A stretch of 64,000 nucleotides of DNA from Arcticibacter svalbardensis MN12-7 (GTDB lineage Bacteria; Bacteroidota; Bacteroidia; Sphingobacteriales; Sphingobacteriaceae): positions 1 through 64,000 of the forward strand of contig NZ_AQPN01000090.1 in NCBI RefSeq assembly GCF_000403135.1, given 5' to 3'. The notes beneath the pieces are model-generated. The model did no database searches, had not been told where the DNA came from, and worked only from the letters and a program-made list of their open reading frames with translations. How positions within the stretch are numbered: position 1 is the stretch's first letter; each line of letters starts with the position of its first letter. Both the position numbers and the translations under genes were made by a program. Positions 27,465-38,085 of this stretch are shown here, in pieces.

Positions 27465-29561
27465 TTAATTACCATTTGTAATAAGGTCATGATTTTGAAC
27501 GAAAGAGATCGCATCTTCCAGGTATCTTTCCGCAAACCCTTCTTCGGGTTCATTTTGATTGATCTGCTGAACCAGGTCTTTAAAGGTTTCGTAGTTAGAG
27601 AAGTCTTCATTAAGAGCAAAATGCGTATCAAAATCTGAGATCATATTATGCTGACTACTACTTGAAATACCCTTAGTCAGTAATAAAGCTTTTGCTGTAT
27701 TAATCAGGGAGGTATAGGCATGATGAATAGAATCAGCATATAGACCTGCATCAAAAGTATTTTTTGCTTTATCAATTTTATCGTAAGCCTGCTGCAACAG
27801 TATATAGGTGAGGTCTACTGTCTCACCGGCACACTCTCCCGTGCCAATAGCTGTTTTATATGTTTCCTTATATCCCCAGTCAATAAAATCCAGATGTGTT
27901 AAGTTTGACAGATCAGACAGCGGCTTTAATAGCGTATAATAAACTCCTTTGTTATACCGGTCATAATAGTCAAAGAAAGATTCATTTAAACCAACATTTT
28001 CTCTATAATGATTTAAGATAAGTCGTAAGGCATCTGGTGCACGGCGTACAGGGATCTTTATAATTTTATCGGCAAAACGTCCCTCGCCATTTCCTAATAT
28101 ACCCCCACCAATAAGAATCTGTACAGCTGGAAGAACTTTATTATCTGCCCTTAATGAACTTCCATGCAATCCAATAGAAGCAATCGCATGATGTCCACAG
28201 GAGTTCATGCAACCACTGATCTTAACTTTGATATCGGTATGGTGCATTAAATCTTTATACTCTATTATAAATAAGTCTTCCAGTACCTGAGCCAATCCAA
28301 GACTATTTGAAATAGCTAGATTACATGTTTTGCTTCCTCGGCAAGACATCAGATCTAAAAGACTACCGGCACCTGACTCAGCTAAACCTAGCTCATTTAA
28401 TTTGGCAAAAAGAGTAGTCAGATCTTCCTTCTTTACGAATCTTAATACCAGGTTCTGATTCCCGGTTACTCGGATATCATCAGCAACTCTGTTTTTAACA
28501 TAAGAAACTAATTTCCTCAGTTTGTCTGATTTAATATCACCACCAGGCTGAAGCTTTATATAAATTCCATAGCAACCACCCTGCTTTTGCTCGAACACAT
28601 TTGTCTTGAACCAAGAATTATACTTTGTATCCGGAATAAATTTTGTTTTCTCATTCAGGTGCTGGTGTAAGCCGGACAAGGGAATACAATTCCGATCAAC
28701 GCAAAGTGATTTTACAGGGAGAGCCATTATTTGCTGTTCAATAAGAACCAACATCTCTTTTAATCCTATTTCACGAACGAAATACTTCAGTCTGGAACGA
28801 TTTTTATTCTTTCGCTCGCCGTATGAGTTAAACACACGTAACACGGATTCAATAAAAGGAATCAATTGATCTTCAGGAAGAAAGTCCTTTATTTCCTGTG
28901 CCAATAGAGGTTGGGCTCCAAGTCCCCCTCCAATAAGCACCTTAAATCCTCTTTGCTCTACACCATCCAATTGCCTTAAGCGAGGCAGGAATCCCAGATC
29001 ATGAATGAAAGATAAACCGGTATCCTCTTCACTGGAAGAAAAGGAGATTTTAATTTTCCTCCCCATTTCCTGACAAACCGGGTTATGTAGAAAGTATTTA
29101 AAAACGATGTATGCGTATGGCGAAACATCAAATGGCTCTTTAGGATCTATCCCTGCTAAAGCGGTTGCGGTAACATTTCTGACAGAGTTTCCACCTGAAC
29201 CCCTTAATGTAATATCTACCGTTTCAAGTTTGTTCCATAGTTCAGGAATTCGTTCCAAGCTAACATTATAGATCTGAATGTCCTGTCGCGTAGTAAAATG
29301 AATTAAGCCATCCGAATACGTTTCAGATATATCAGCAAGTAAAAGCATTTGACGAAAAGTTACTCTTCCAAACGGAAGCTTTATTCGTACCATTTGTCCA
29401 CCCGCTTGCCTTTGACTGTATACACCTTTAAGAGTACGCATACTCCGAAACTGATCTTCTGATAAATCGCCCTTTTTAAAGGCGGATATCGCTTCTTTTA
29501 ACTCGTCAATATCCTCTTGAGACTTTATAGATTCTACTGTATTAGGGTGACTTTCATTCAT
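27465..29561 (-). CDS. Siroheme nitrite/sulfite reductase fused to a C-terminal HEPN domain
   Basis: A 698-residue fusion. Residues 1 to about 570 are a ferredoxin-type nitrite/sulfite reductase: two ferredoxin-like half domains, siroheme-pocket motif LRGSGGNSVRNV, and 4Fe-4S/siroheme cysteines in CRGSKTC and CMNSC. These enzymes carry out six-electron reduction of sulfite to sulfide or nitrite to ammonium. Residues about 590-690 are a helical HEPN-like domain (QQAYDKIDKAKNTFDAGLYADSI then SSQHNMISDF). It lies 10 bp after nifJ, so reduced ferredoxin from NifJ could feed it. Whether nitrite or sulfite is the substrate is not clear from sequence. Confidence 0.85.
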   Translation of the reverse strand: MNESHPNTVESIKSQEDIDELKEAISAFKKGDLSEDQFRSMRTLKGVYSQRQAGGQMVRIKLPFGRVTFRQMLLLADISETYSDGLIHFTTRQDIQIYNVSLERIPELWNKLETVDITLRGSGGNSVRNVTATALAGIDPKEPFDVSPYAYIVFKYFLHNPVCQEMGRKIKISFSSSEEDTGLSFIHDLGFLPRLRQLDGVEQRGFKVLIGGGLGAQPLLAQEIKDFLPEDQLIPFIESVLRVFNSYGERKNKNRSRLKYFVREIGLKEMLVLIEQQIMALPVKSLCVDRNCIPLSGLHQHLNEKTKFIPDTKYNSWFKTNVFEQKQGGCYGIYIKLQPGGDIKSDKLRKLVSYVKNRVADDIRVTGNQNLVLRFVKKEDLTTLFAKLNELGLAESGAGSLLDLMSCRGSKTCNLAISNSLGLAQVLEDLFIIEYKDLMHHTDIKVKISGCMNSCGHHAIASIGLHGSSLRADNKVLPAVQILIGGGILGNGEGRFADKIIKIPVRRAPDALRLILNHYRENVGLNESFFDYYDRYNKGVYYTLLKPLSDLSNLTHLDFIDWGYKETYKTAIGTGECAGETVDLTYILLQQAYDKIDKAKNTFDAGLYADSIHHAYTSLINTAKALLLTKGISSSSQHNMISDFDTHFALNEDFSNYETFKDLVQQINQNEPEEGFAERYLEDAISFVQNHDLITNGN

Positions 29562-29570
29562 GATTATAAA

Positions 29571-32500
29571 CTATAGTAACTTCAGGGCTTCAATACGCTC
29601 CCATCTTTGTTGCAAACCTTCTTTCGCCAAAGCTAGAAATTCATCTGCCTTTTCAGGGAAATTATTTTTTATCGTAGCGAATCTATTTTCTTTATATAAA
29701 AAGTCTTCTAAAGGAACGCTAGGTTCACGACAATCAAGCATAAAACGCTCCCCTTTTTCATTTAAAGGATTATATCTGAACAGTGGCCAATAACCAGTTT
29801 TAACTGCCTGGGACTGTTGCACAAGCGCCTTTTGAATATCATATCCATGGGAAATACAGTGACTATAAGCAATGATTAATGATGGTCCAGGATATGCTTC
29901 TGCCTCAATAATTGTTTTTAGTGCATGTGCATCATTTGCACCAATTGCAATTTCTGCAACATAAGCCGTTCCATGGGCAATAGCCTGCATAGCAAGATCT
30001 TTTTTACCGGTTGTCTTTCCTTTTGTGGCAAATTTAGCACTGGCACCAATAGGAGTGGATTTAGACTTCTGACCACCTGTATTGGAATACACTTCCGTAT
30101 CCATTACCATGATATTCACATTCTGTCCGGTTGATAAAACATGATCTATTCCACCAAAATCAATATCATACGCCCAACCGTCACCACCAATGATCCAGAT
30201 GGATTTATTTTCAAGAAAGTCGGTTAGCGGAAGTAACAATTTTGCAGACTTACTATCGTTACCAGCTAACAGTTCCTTGAGCTTCCCGACATATTTTTGT
30301 TGATTAACAAAATCTGATTCCGTTTCCTGTGGGTTTAAAAGAATACTTTCGGATAGTTCGGAACCAACCTCTTTTTCTAATAATTTCAATAAAGAAAATG
30401 CGTAATCCTGCTTTTTATCCGTGGCCAGTTTAATCCCCAAACCAAACTCTGCATTATCTTCAAAGAGTGAATTTGCCCAAGCAGGTCCATGACCACTGCA
30501 ATTCTTTGTCCATGGCGTTGTAGGAAGATTACCTCCGTAAATAGATGAACAACCTGTTGCATTTGCCACGATCATTCTGCTTCCAAATAACTGGGTTAAT
30601 AATTTAAGATAAGGCGTTTCACCACAACCACTGCATGCACCGGAAAACTCAAATAAAGGTTGCAATAATTGAGAGGTGCGCACTGTACTGTGACTAATCC
30701 GGGTACGGTCAATTTCGGGAATAGAAAGAAAGAATTTCCAGTTTACTTTTTCAACTTCCTTGATAGGCAGTACCTCTTCCATTTTTAAAGCCTTGGAACC
30801 CGGATATAATTTATCAGTTACCGGACAGACCTCCACGCAAAGATTACATCCTGTACAATCCTCTACAGCAACCTGAATCGAATACACCTCATTATCTTTT
30901 GAAAACTCCCTGCCCATAGGACTGGTATATTTAAAAGATTCCGGTGCATTCTCCAGTAAGGCCTTGTCGTACACTTTTGGACGAATAGCGGCATGCGGAC
31001 AAATTATAAAACATTTACCACATTGGGTACATGAAGGCGTATTCCATACAGGCACCTTTTCCGTAACATTTCGCTTCTCATAGCAGGTTGTACCCGTTGG
31101 AAAAGTACCATCGGCAGGTAAAGCACTCACAGGAATTTCTTCCCCATCACCTGATATAATTTTCGACAATACCTGTTGAACAAAGTCTGAAGCCCCGGTA
31201 AAGTCAGGGGTATCAAAGCCTTTATTACCGGCTATATATCCGGAGTAATCCACCTGGAACAAATTTTCAAGCGTTTTATCTACCGCATTATAATTTTTCT
31301 CTAAAATGGCCTCTCCCTTTCTACCATACGTTTTCTTAATCGATGCCTTGATATGTCCAATCGCTTCTTCCTGAGGAATGACGCCTGAAATAGCAAAAAA
31401 GCAAGTCTGAAGGATCCCATTTATGCGTGAGCCCATTCCAGTTTCCCTGGCAACTTTAGAAGCATTTACAACATAAAACTTAAGTTGTTTGTTAATAATG
31501 TCGTCCTGAATGATCTTCGGCAACGTGTCCCACACCTCCTCCTTTGAATAAGGAGCATTTAATAGAAATGTGGCTCCTTTTTCTGCAGTCTGTAAGAGAT
31601 CATATTTATGAACATGCGTAAACTGATGACAGGCAATGAAGTTTGCAGAATTAATCAGGTAGGACGAGCGAATTTGTTCAGCACTAAACCTAAGATGGGA
31701 TACGGTTAAAGAACCTGATTTCTTTGAATCATAAACAAAGTATCCCTGAACGGCATGATCGGTCACTTCTCCAATAATCTTAATGGTATTTTTATTTGCA
31801 CTCACTGTTCCATCGGCACCCAATCCGTAAAACAAGCCTCTGAATAAATGTTTTTCAAGCGAAAACTCTTTGTCGTACGCTAAACTAAGATGTGTAATAT
31901 CATCCAGAATGCCTATCGTAAAACTTTTCTGTGGAACCTCTTTTTTCAATTCTTCAAAAATGGCTTTTACCATTCCAGGATTGAATTCTTTAGAACCTAA
32001 GCCATACCGGCCTCTTATTACTGTAGGCATTTTACCGCTCCAACCTTCATGCAAAGCAGAAATAACATCCATATAAAGTGGTTCTCCAATAGATCCGGGC
32101 TCTTTACAACGGTCCAGCACAGCAATAGATTTTACACTAACAGGCAGTGACTGAACGAAATGAGCAATCGAGAAAGGACGGTAAAGATGGATCTGCAGAC
32201 ATCCTGTTTTTTCACCTGTTTGGTTCAGGTAATCAACCGTTTCGTATACTGCACCAGCACCGGAACCCATAATAATGATCACTTGTTCAGCTTCAGGATC
32301 ACCATAAAAATCGAACAATTTATACGCTCTCCCTGTCGATTCCGAAAGCTTTACCATGGCAGCCTCAACCTTAGAGGGAACCTCCAAATAATAGGAATTA
32401 CACGCTTCCCTACTCTGAAAATAGACATCCGGATTTTGTGTAGTTCCCCTGATGACAGGAGCTGCCGGGTTTAGTCCTTTATTCCGGTGACGGGCCACAT

Positions 32501-33092
32501 CCTCATCAGAGATCATTTCCATGATCGTTTCATCGGGTATAATTTCAACAGAATTCAATTCATGAGAAGTACGAAAACCATCGAAGATATTCATAAAAGG
32601 AACCGAAGAACTCAGCGAAGCAGAAGTAGCAATCATGGCCATATCATGTGCTTCCTGTGGATTGCTGCCAAACAGCATCGCAAAACCAGTAGAACGCACA
32701 GCCATAACATCACTATGATCACCAAAAATAGAAAGCGCATGAGTCGCCAATGCCCTTGCAGCAATATGAAAAACAGTAGGCGACAATTCACCTGCTATCT
32801 TATACATATTCGGGATCATCAATAACAGTCCTTGAGAACAAGTAAAGGTAGAAGACAAAACACCCGCTTGCAGTGCACCATGAACAGCTCCCGCAGCACC
32901 TCCCTCACTTTGCATCACGGTTACAGAGGGAACCTCCCCATAAATATTTAACTTATCATCACTGCTCCATTCTTCCGCCCATTCCCCCATTGCCGAAGAA
33001 GGTGTTATTGGATAAATAGCACAAACTTCACTTGTTTTATATGCTATGTGGGCGGCAGCCTGGTTACCGTCAATGATCTTTGTTTTACTCAT
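29571..33092 (-). CDS. nifJ: Pyruvate:ferredoxin (flavodoxin) oxidoreductase
   Basis: A single-chain PFOR of 1173 residues that oxidises pyruvate to acetyl-CoA and CO2 and reduces ferredoxin or flavodoxin. Domains in order: pyrimidine-binding domain I ([16 protein letters not shown]), transketolase C-terminal-like domains, a 2[4Fe-4S] ferredoxin domain ([12 protein letters not shown] and [12 protein letters not shown]), the CSGCGETPY proximal-cluster motif, and the TPP domain [13 protein letters not shown]. Its start overlaps the nifA stop by 8 bp. Reading with the nif genes, it is the likely electron source for nitrogenase. Confidence 0.95.
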   Translation of the reverse strand: MSKTKIIDGNQAAAHIAYKTSEVCAIYPITPSSAMGEWAEEWSSDDKLNIYGEVPSVTVMQSEGGAAGAVHGALQAGVLSSTFTCSQGLLLMIPNMYKIAGELSPTVFHIAARALATHALSIFGDHSDVMAVRSTGFAMLFGSNPQEAHDMAMIATSASLSSSVPFMNIFDGFRTSHELNSVEIIPDETIMEMISDEDVARHRNKGLNPAAPVIRGTTQNPDVYFQSREACNSYYLEVPSKVEAAMVKLSESTGRAYKLFDFYGDPEAEQVIIIMGSGAGAVYETVDYLNQTGEKTGCLQIHLYRPFSIAHFVQSLPVSVKSIAVLDRCKEPGSIGEPLYMDVISALHEGWSGKMPTVIRGRYGLGSKEFNPGMVKAIFEELKKEVPQKSFTIGILDDITHLSLAYDKEFSLEKHLFRGLFYGLGADGTVSANKNTIKIIGEVTDHAVQGYFVYDSKKSGSLTVSHLRFSAEQIRSSYLINSANFIACHQFTHVHKYDLLQTAEKGATFLLNAPYSKEEVWDTLPKIIQDDIINKQLKFYVVNASKVARETGMGSRINGILQTCFFAISGVIPQEEAIGHIKASIKKTYGRKGEAILEKNYNAVDKTLENLFQVDYSGYIAGNKGFDTPDFTGASDFVQQVLSKIISGDGEEIPVSALPADGTFPTGTTCYEKRNVTEKVPVWNTPSCTQCGKCFIICPHAAIRPKVYDKALLENAPESFKYTSPMGREFSKDNEVYSIQVAVEDCTGCNLCVEVCPVTDKLYPGSKALKMEEVLPIKEVEKVNWKFFLSIPEIDRTRISHSTVRTSQLLQPLFEFSGACSGCGETPYLKLLTQLFGSRMIVANATGCSSIYGGNLPTTPWTKNCSGHGPAWANSLFEDNAEFGLGIKLATDKKQDYAFSLLKLLEKEVGSELSESILLNPQETESDFVNQQKYVGKLKELLAGNDSKSAKLLLPLTDFLENKSIWIIGGDGWAYDIDFGGIDHVLSTGQNVNIMVMDTEVYSNTGGQKSKSTPIGASAKFATKGKTTGKKDLAMQAIAHGTAYVAEIAIGANDAHALKTIIEAEAYPGPSLIIAYSHCISHGYDIQKALVQQSQAVKTGYWPLFRYNPLNEKGERFMLDCREPSVPLEDFLYKENRFATIKNNFPEKADEFLALAKEGLQQRWERIEALKLL

Positions 33093-34671
33093 TTTCGTTG
33101 TTTTTCTGATTTCTCAAACCTTTATATATTCTTGTACTGATGCTATATTTCTTTATCCTTAAACCTATTATCCGTTCCGTAATCCCCATAATTTCAGCCG
33201 CTTTAACAATGTTGCCACGGGTACTGGTCAGGGTATCAATAATCATTTGTTTTTCTACACCATCCAAGACATTCAGCAATGGCCCCTTTCGTTCTGTATG
33301 TGAGGATTCCGCTGTTTGAAGTGTTGGTGGTAAGTTTTCTGAGTTAATTACGCCGCTTACACTCAATATGCAGGCGCGTTCAATACAATTCTCCAGCTCA
33401 CGGATATTACCCGGCCAGCTATAAATCATCAATAAATCAATGGCATCACTGGAGATCCGTTTTACAGACGCATTATTCATATTATTGAATTTCTCTATAA
33501 AGTGATCTGCCAGGGTAGTGATATCCGTCTTCCGCTCCCTCAAAGAAGGAATATGCATCGGAAACACATTAATGCGATAATATAAATCTTCGCGAAACAG
33601 GTTCTGTTTGATCAACTCCTCCAGATTCCTATTCGTAGCCGCAATAATGCGTACATCTGTTTTAATCGTTTTTGTACCCCCTACTCTATCAAATTCCCTT
33701 TGTTGAATCACTCTCAACAGTTTTACCTGTATAATGGTAGGCAAATCGCCAATTTCATCCAGAAAGATCGTTCCGTGATCAGCTAGTTCAAACCGTCCTT
33801 TCCGCTGACTGGCAGCCCCTGTAAAAGAGCCTTTTTCATGTCCAAAGAGTTCACTTTCTATCAAATTCTCCGGCAAAGCAGAACAGTTTACTTTGATAAA
33901 AGGCATATTAGCACGGTTGCTCGCATAATGGATCGCCTCTGCAATAAGTTCTTTCCCGACTCCACTCTCGCCTCTGATCAAAACGGTCGCGTTTGTAGGA
34001 GCCACTGTACTCACAAGCTGATAAACCTCCTGCATTCTTCTTGAACTTCCAATGATATTTGCAGGTCGTTTAAAGCCTTTTAATTCGATACTTAACTTCT
34101 GATTTTCACTCTTCAGCCTGACCAATTCTTCCAGTTGATCCTGCCTTACCTTTACCGCCTGGGCAATAAGAGAGCCCACTATACTTAAAGTTTCCACATC
34201 CTGAACAACCGAAAAATGATCATTCTTTAAACGAAAAATACTGATCGTACCCACCGATTGTTCATCTACTTTAATGGGCACACAGATAAAAGAAACACCA
34301 CGATTTTTCATCAGGTCGTAACCTGTTTTATTTAAAAAGCGACTTTCTTTTGATATATCAGGAATAGTAATGGAGCAACCCGTTTTCACCACCAACCCTG
34401 TAATGCCTTCTCCAATCCGATATACCCCTTTTGCTTTGGCTGCTGCAGTAATCCCATATCCATCTTCTATGTAAATAGTGGACTGGTCACGATTCAAAAT
34501 GGTAATCATACTACGTTTCGCGCTGATATACTTGTTCATTAGCTCTAAAATGGGATAAAGAACATCTTTAATATCTACACTTCCATTTAATAGGGTACTA
34601 ATGCCAAAAAGCAAAGGAAGTTCAGATTGTCCGTAACAATCTCGGCCATTTCTCACACAACATGATAACAT
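33085..34671 (-). CDS. nifA: NifA-type sigma-54-dependent transcriptional activator
   Basis: A 528-residue enhancer-binding protein: N-terminal GAF domain (about 25-175), AAA+ domain with Walker A GESGVGKE (234-241), sigma-54 loop GSFTGA (281-286, a variant of GAFTGA) and Walker B IFLDEIGD, then a C-terminal Fis-type helix-turn-helix ([23 protein letters not shown]). It should activate the sigma-54 promoter found before nifH. The N-terminus carries Cys4, Cys5 and Cys12. The linker after the AAA+ domain lacks the CX4C motif of oxygen-sensitive rhizobial NifA. It overlaps nifJ by 8 bp, so activator and NifJ are made together. No obvious promoter was seen in the 215-bp gap upstream. Confidence 0.88.
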   Translation of the reverse strand: MLSCCVRNGRDCYGQSELPLLFGISTLLNGSVDIKDVLYPILELMNKYISAKRSMITILNRDQSTIYIEDGYGITAAAKAKGVYRIGEGITGLVVKTGCSITIPDISKESRFLNKTGYDLMKNRGVSFICVPIKVDEQSVGTISIFRLKNDHFSVVQDVETLSIVGSLIAQAVKVRQDQLEELVRLKSENQKLSIELKGFKRPANIIGSSRRMQEVYQLVSTVAPTNATVLIRGESGVGKELIAEAIHYASNRANMPFIKVNCSALPENLIESELFGHEKGSFTGAASQRKGRFELADHGTIFLDEIGDLPTIIQVKLLRVIQQREFDRVGGTKTIKTDVRIIAATNRNLEELIKQNLFREDLYYRINVFPMHIPSLRERKTDITTLADHFIEKFNNMNNASVKRISSDAIDLLMIYSWPGNIRELENCIERACILSVSGVINSENLPPTLQTAESSHTERKGPLLNVLDGVEKQMIIDTLTSTRGNIVKAAEIMGITERIIGLRIKKYSISTRIYKGLRNQKNNENE

Positions 34672-34886
34672 ATAGGGGTATTTTAAACTATTTAAACTTT
34701 AAGCTCGAATAAACTCGACAAAAACAGACAATTCGATCTTATACTTTAAATTTAATTCATTATCTGCCCATAAAAAATGACTTCCATCAATAAAAACTAG
34801 ATTTTTATAAGTTTTTAATAGTAAAATTTAATAATTATTGCATTTTTTATAATTTAAACCTACAATAGCAGACACTATCACAATAT

Positions 34887-35285
34887 TTAATTCTTTTGAT
34901 CTAAATTAGACAGAATCATGCCTTTTATTTTATGCAAAACATCAATCATATTAGAAATATCATCATCCGCAATCATATTCTTATTATAGGTCGCCAAAGA
35001 ACAGATTTGTTGCATATTATCAAAATACCTGATTTGACTCACCAGGTTATCTTCCACAGGCATATACCGCTTCAATTCACTAATCATACCATTTAAAGTA
35101 TGACATTGCAGCATCTCCTTTCTGGAAACAAAGAAGCCCATAATGTATTTTTCTATCGACAGCGAAATAGTGTTATACAGAATTTCATTTGTAAAAATAT
35201 TCCTTCTGTTTAATCCACCTACCGAAACTTTATAGTAGTCATTTGCTTCCTTTAAAAAGCTGTTAGTTACTGTTTCACCACTCAT
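34887..35285 (-). CDS. Stand-alone HEPN-like protein at the end of the nif operon
   Basis: A 132-residue all-helical protein resembling HEPN domains: a helix pair FLKEANDYYKVSVGGLNRRNI and NEILYNTISLSIEKYIMGFFV, then HTLNGMISELKRYM, which lines up with SSQHNMISDFDTHF in the reductase fusion encoded 5 kb away. An R-x6-H spacing (Arg55, His62) occurs where HEPN ribonucleases carry Rx4-6H, but catalytic function is not established. It lies 11 bp after nifV and is the last gene of the nifH operon. Its role is unknown; a chaperone, RNA-binding or toxin-derived function are all possible. Confidence 0.65.
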   Translation of the reverse strand: MSGETVTNSFLKEANDYYKVSVGGLNRRNIFTNEILYNTISLSIEKYIMGFFVSRKEMLQCHTLNGMISELKRYMPVEDNLVSQIRYFDNMQQICSLATYNKNMIADDDISNMIDVLHKIKGMILSNLDQKN

Positions 35286-35296
35286 AATTATATATT

Positions 35297-36448
35297 TTAG
35301 CTGTTAATTACATATTCTTTATTCAGATACAGGTTCTGAACTTCCAGTTGAGAGAGCGATCGCTTCAACCGACAGGACATCTCTTTGATGACATGTAGTA
35401 AGGAAACTGATTCTGCCTTATTAATGGCTATTGCCTTACTATTTAAAAAAGATATTAATGCCGCAGTTCCAGAGTGTTTTCCAAAAACAAACTCACCCTG
35501 TGGTCTGCCTATCTTTTCAGGATCAATAATCTGATACGTTTCCCGATTGGCCAGCAAACAACTCGTATGAATTCCAGACTCATGGCTCAACACCTTACTT
35601 CCAGTAATCGCCTTATGATCATGTATTGGAATTCCCGAAGCTTTACTCACTTCCATACATAGTTCATTTAGAACCTCGGTATGAATGCCATGCTCCATTT
35701 TACCCCCTAAATCCAAAGCCATAACAAGCTCTTCCAAAGCAGCATTTCCTGCCCTTTCGCCTAAACCATTTACGGTCAGACTTGCTGCATCTGCACCAGT
35801 TTGCAGTGCCGTTAAGGTATTAGCTGTAGCCATTCCCAGGTCATTATGCCCATGAAATTCCAATGATACATCAGGCAGGATCTTGCGTACTTTAGTAAAA
35901 AGCTCCATGGTTGATAGCGGAGTAAGCAAACCTACCGTATCCGCAATACGTAACCTGCTCGCACCAACTCGATTTGCTTCAGCAAGAAAATAGGACAAGA
36001 ATGAGAACTCAGCCCTTGAAGCATCCTGAGCACCTATTGCAATATATTCGAAATGATCTGATGCATAACGAACCAGATCACGCAAGTTCTCAATCACCCA
36101 ATGGTAGTTTTTCCCTAATGCTTTTAAGAGAATCGGAGAAACAGGAAAGGAAATATTAACACTATTGACCCCTGTTTTCAAAGCGGCGTCCAGATCTAAC
36201 CTGTTTGCCCTGCACCATGCAGTAGACCTGAAGTTCAATCCCAACTCCACAATAGTTTTGATGTCATTCACTTCACGGCTTCCCATCACAGGCGTCCCTA
36301 ATTCCACTTCTTTGATCCCCGCTTGCTCCAGCAAACAGGCAATCCGAATCTTATCATTCAAATCGAACACTACTCCTGGTGCCTGCTCCCCGTCACGTAA
36401 GGTCGTATCGATTAAAAGCGTATTAAAAATCCCTCTATCATTCCCCAT
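35297..36448 (-). CDS. nifV: Homocitrate synthase
   Basis: Condenses acetyl-CoA with 2-oxoglutarate to give homocitrate, the organic ligand of FeMo-co. The 383-residue protein has the HMGL-like TIM barrel: DTTLRDGEQAPGV (metal/substrate motif), FHGHNDLGMATANTL (metal-binding histidines), and NGLGERAGNAALEE. The length fits NifV without the regulatory domain of leucine-type isopropylmalate synthases. It is placed between a 2Fe-2S ferredoxin and an HEPN gene, with gaps of 10-11 bp. Confidence 0.93.
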   Translation of the reverse strand: MGNDRGIFNTLLIDTTLRDGEQAPGVVFDLNDKIRIACLLEQAGIKEVELGTPVMGSREVNDIKTIVELGLNFRSTAWCRANRLDLDAALKTGVNSVNISFPVSPILLKALGKNYHWVIENLRDLVRYASDHFEYIAIGAQDASRAEFSFLSYFLAEANRVGASRLRIADTVGLLTPLSTMELFTKVRKILPDVSLEFHGHNDLGMATANTLTALQTGADAASLTVNGLGERAGNAALEELVMALDLGGKMEHGIHTEVLNELCMEVSKASGIPIHDHKAITGSKVLSHESGIHTSCLLANRETYQIIDPEKIGRPQGEFVFGKHSGTAALISFLNSKAIAINKAESVSLLHVIKEMSCRLKRSLSQLEVQNLYLNKEYVINS

Positions 36449-36458
36449 TGCAACCAGT

Positions 36459-36764
36459 TTAATCAGATATTAAATATTTCGCTACTGACTTACCCTCTTC
36501 CAGCGCATCCAGAATCTCATCTACTGCATTTTCATCCACCGCACCATACCAGTAATTACAGGGATGAATCACCATTACCGGCCCCTGGGCACAAACATTC
36601 AGACAACCCGTAGTCGATACCGTCACATCCATTCCCCTGTCCGAAGCCTCCGAAATCATATACTGAATAATAGCTGGCGCATTTTTCTTGTTACAAACTC
36701 CTTTAGCATCACCGGCTAGACGGTATGAATTGCATAAAAGAATATGGAATTCTGGCTTTTTCAT
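36459..36764 (-). CDS. Thioredoxin-like [2Fe-2S] ferredoxin (Shethna type)
   Basis: A 101-residue protein with the cysteine pattern of thioredoxin-fold 2Fe-2S ferredoxins: Cys11, Cys24 (CX12C), Cys54 and Cys58 (TTGCLNVCAQGP). Azotobacter's Shethna FeS protein of this family protects nitrogenase from oxygen and related proteins sit in nif clusters. Here it lies 28 bp after nifB and 10 bp before nifV. It may act in electron transfer to nitrogenase assembly or in oxygen protection; sequence does not decide. Confidence 0.85.
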   Translation of the reverse strand: MKKPEFHILLCNSYRLAGDAKGVCNKKNAPAIIQYMISEASDRGMDVTVSTTGCLNVCAQGPVMVIHPCNYWYGAVDENAVDEILDALEEGKSVAKYLISD

Positions 36765-36792
36765 CTTATGATAGTTTAATTTATATTTCTAC

Positions 36793-38061
36793 TTAAGCAC
36801 ATCCCTGTGCATCTCCCCTGCAGCTATCGCCACACTTAAATGCATCAGGCATTTTAACTGCCTTTACCTCTTTATTATAATACACCCCTTCAAGTCCTTC
36901 ATCTATAATGCCGGACATTTGAATTACTCTGATCCCTGCATGCTGAAGAATTTTCAAAGGTTTAGCACCTACTCCCTCCACCAGAATAGCTCTGCAGTCA
37001 GCAAGTGAATCAGCCAGATCCTTCCAGCGACTATCTCCACACCCTGCAGGAGGGGTAACCCGCTCCTCAATAAACTGGAACCCACTAGGCGTTTGTTTAA
37101 AAATATAAAGCGACTCCGCTTCCCCCAGATGCATATTCACTAATGCACCTTCCCTGGTTCCAACTGCTGCATAAGGCCTGTCGTCTGTAGACTTCAAGGG
37201 CCGCATAGCGTATTCACGCAACATACCGTAGGCTTCAGTAAAATCGTGACCCAATAAACCAGCAGCATCAGCACGACACCGGGAACAATGAGTCATCAAC
37301 CCAAGATGCTTCTTAGCTACCTTCCTTACTTCCTTCATCAATGGACCCGAAGGTTTATCAATATCTTCAAAAGCAGTGTCCTTTGTTGGCAACACAGGAA
37401 TACAATTCATCACATCAGCACCCAGCGAAGCAACCATTTTAGCTACTTCTTCAATATGATGGTCATTCACTCCCGGAAGAATAACAGAATTTATTTTTAC
37501 CGTAATACCTTTCGCTTTAAGCAGGGGAATGCATTCCAGTTGATTTTTTATAATAATTTCTGCAGCTGCTCTTCCTCTGTAAATCTTTTTCTCATGTCTG
37601 ATCCAGGCATAAATACTACTGCCAATATCAGGGTCAACCGCATTAATAGTGATGGTTACATGCGTTACATTTAGGAGAGCCAATTCATCTATATAAGGCT
37701 TTAGATTCAGCCCATTGGTAGAAAGACAGAAGATCTTATCCGGAAACTGAGCCTTTGCCAACCGCATGGTTTCCAATGTTTCCTCCGGATTTGCAAAAGG
37801 ATCACCAGGACCGGCTATCCCAATTACGGAAAGCTTTTCAATATGCGTATCAAGTTCCTTCAGATATTCAACCGCCTGATAAGGAGAAAGCAAAGCAGAA
37901 CAAACTCCCGGCCTGCTTTCATTTACACAATCATATTTTCTATTGCAGTAATTGCAACTGATATTACACTTTGGTGCTACCGGTAAATGTACACGGGCAT
38001 GTGTATGCCGAGCTTTTACATCAAAACATGGATGCGCCGCAGCTGTCGGTTTTTCTACCAT
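36793..38061 (-). CDS. nifB: Nitrogenase cofactor biosynthesis protein NifB with NifX-like C-terminus
   Basis: A radical-SAM enzyme of 422 residues that inserts carbide and fuses two 4Fe-4S units into the NifB-co precursor of FeMo-co. The SAM cluster motif is CNISCNYC (Cys32, Cys36, Cys39), preceded by HPCF (Cys12) and followed by YDC (Cys45), and later HCSRCRADAAGLL. Residues from about 295 match the NifX/NafY-like domain (YAAVGTREGALVNMHLGEAESLYIF). The tail is cysteine-rich (CGDSCRGDAQGC). No separate nifX exists in the window, so this domain may take over that role. Confidence 0.95.
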   Translation of the reverse strand: MVEKPTAAAHPCFDVKARHTHARVHLPVAPKCNISCNYCNRKYDCVNESRPGVCSALLSPYQAVEYLKELDTHIEKLSVIGIAGPGDPFANPEETLETMRLAKAQFPDKIFCLSTNGLNLKPYIDELALLNVTHVTITINAVDPDIGSSIYAWIRHEKKIYRGRAAAEIIIKNQLECIPLLKAKGITVKINSVILPGVNDHHIEEVAKMVASLGADVMNCIPVLPTKDTAFEDIDKPSGPLMKEVRKVAKKHLGLMTHCSRCRADAAGLLGHDFTEAYGMLREYAMRPLKSTDDRPYAAVGTREGALVNMHLGEAESLYIFKQTPSGFQFIEERVTPPAGCGDSRWKDLADSLADCRAILVEGVGAKPLKILQHAGIRVIQMSGIIDEGLEGVYYNKEVKAVKMPDAFKCGDSCRGDAQGCA

Positions 38062-38085
38062 AAGTTTTTTATCTAAATTTTAACA

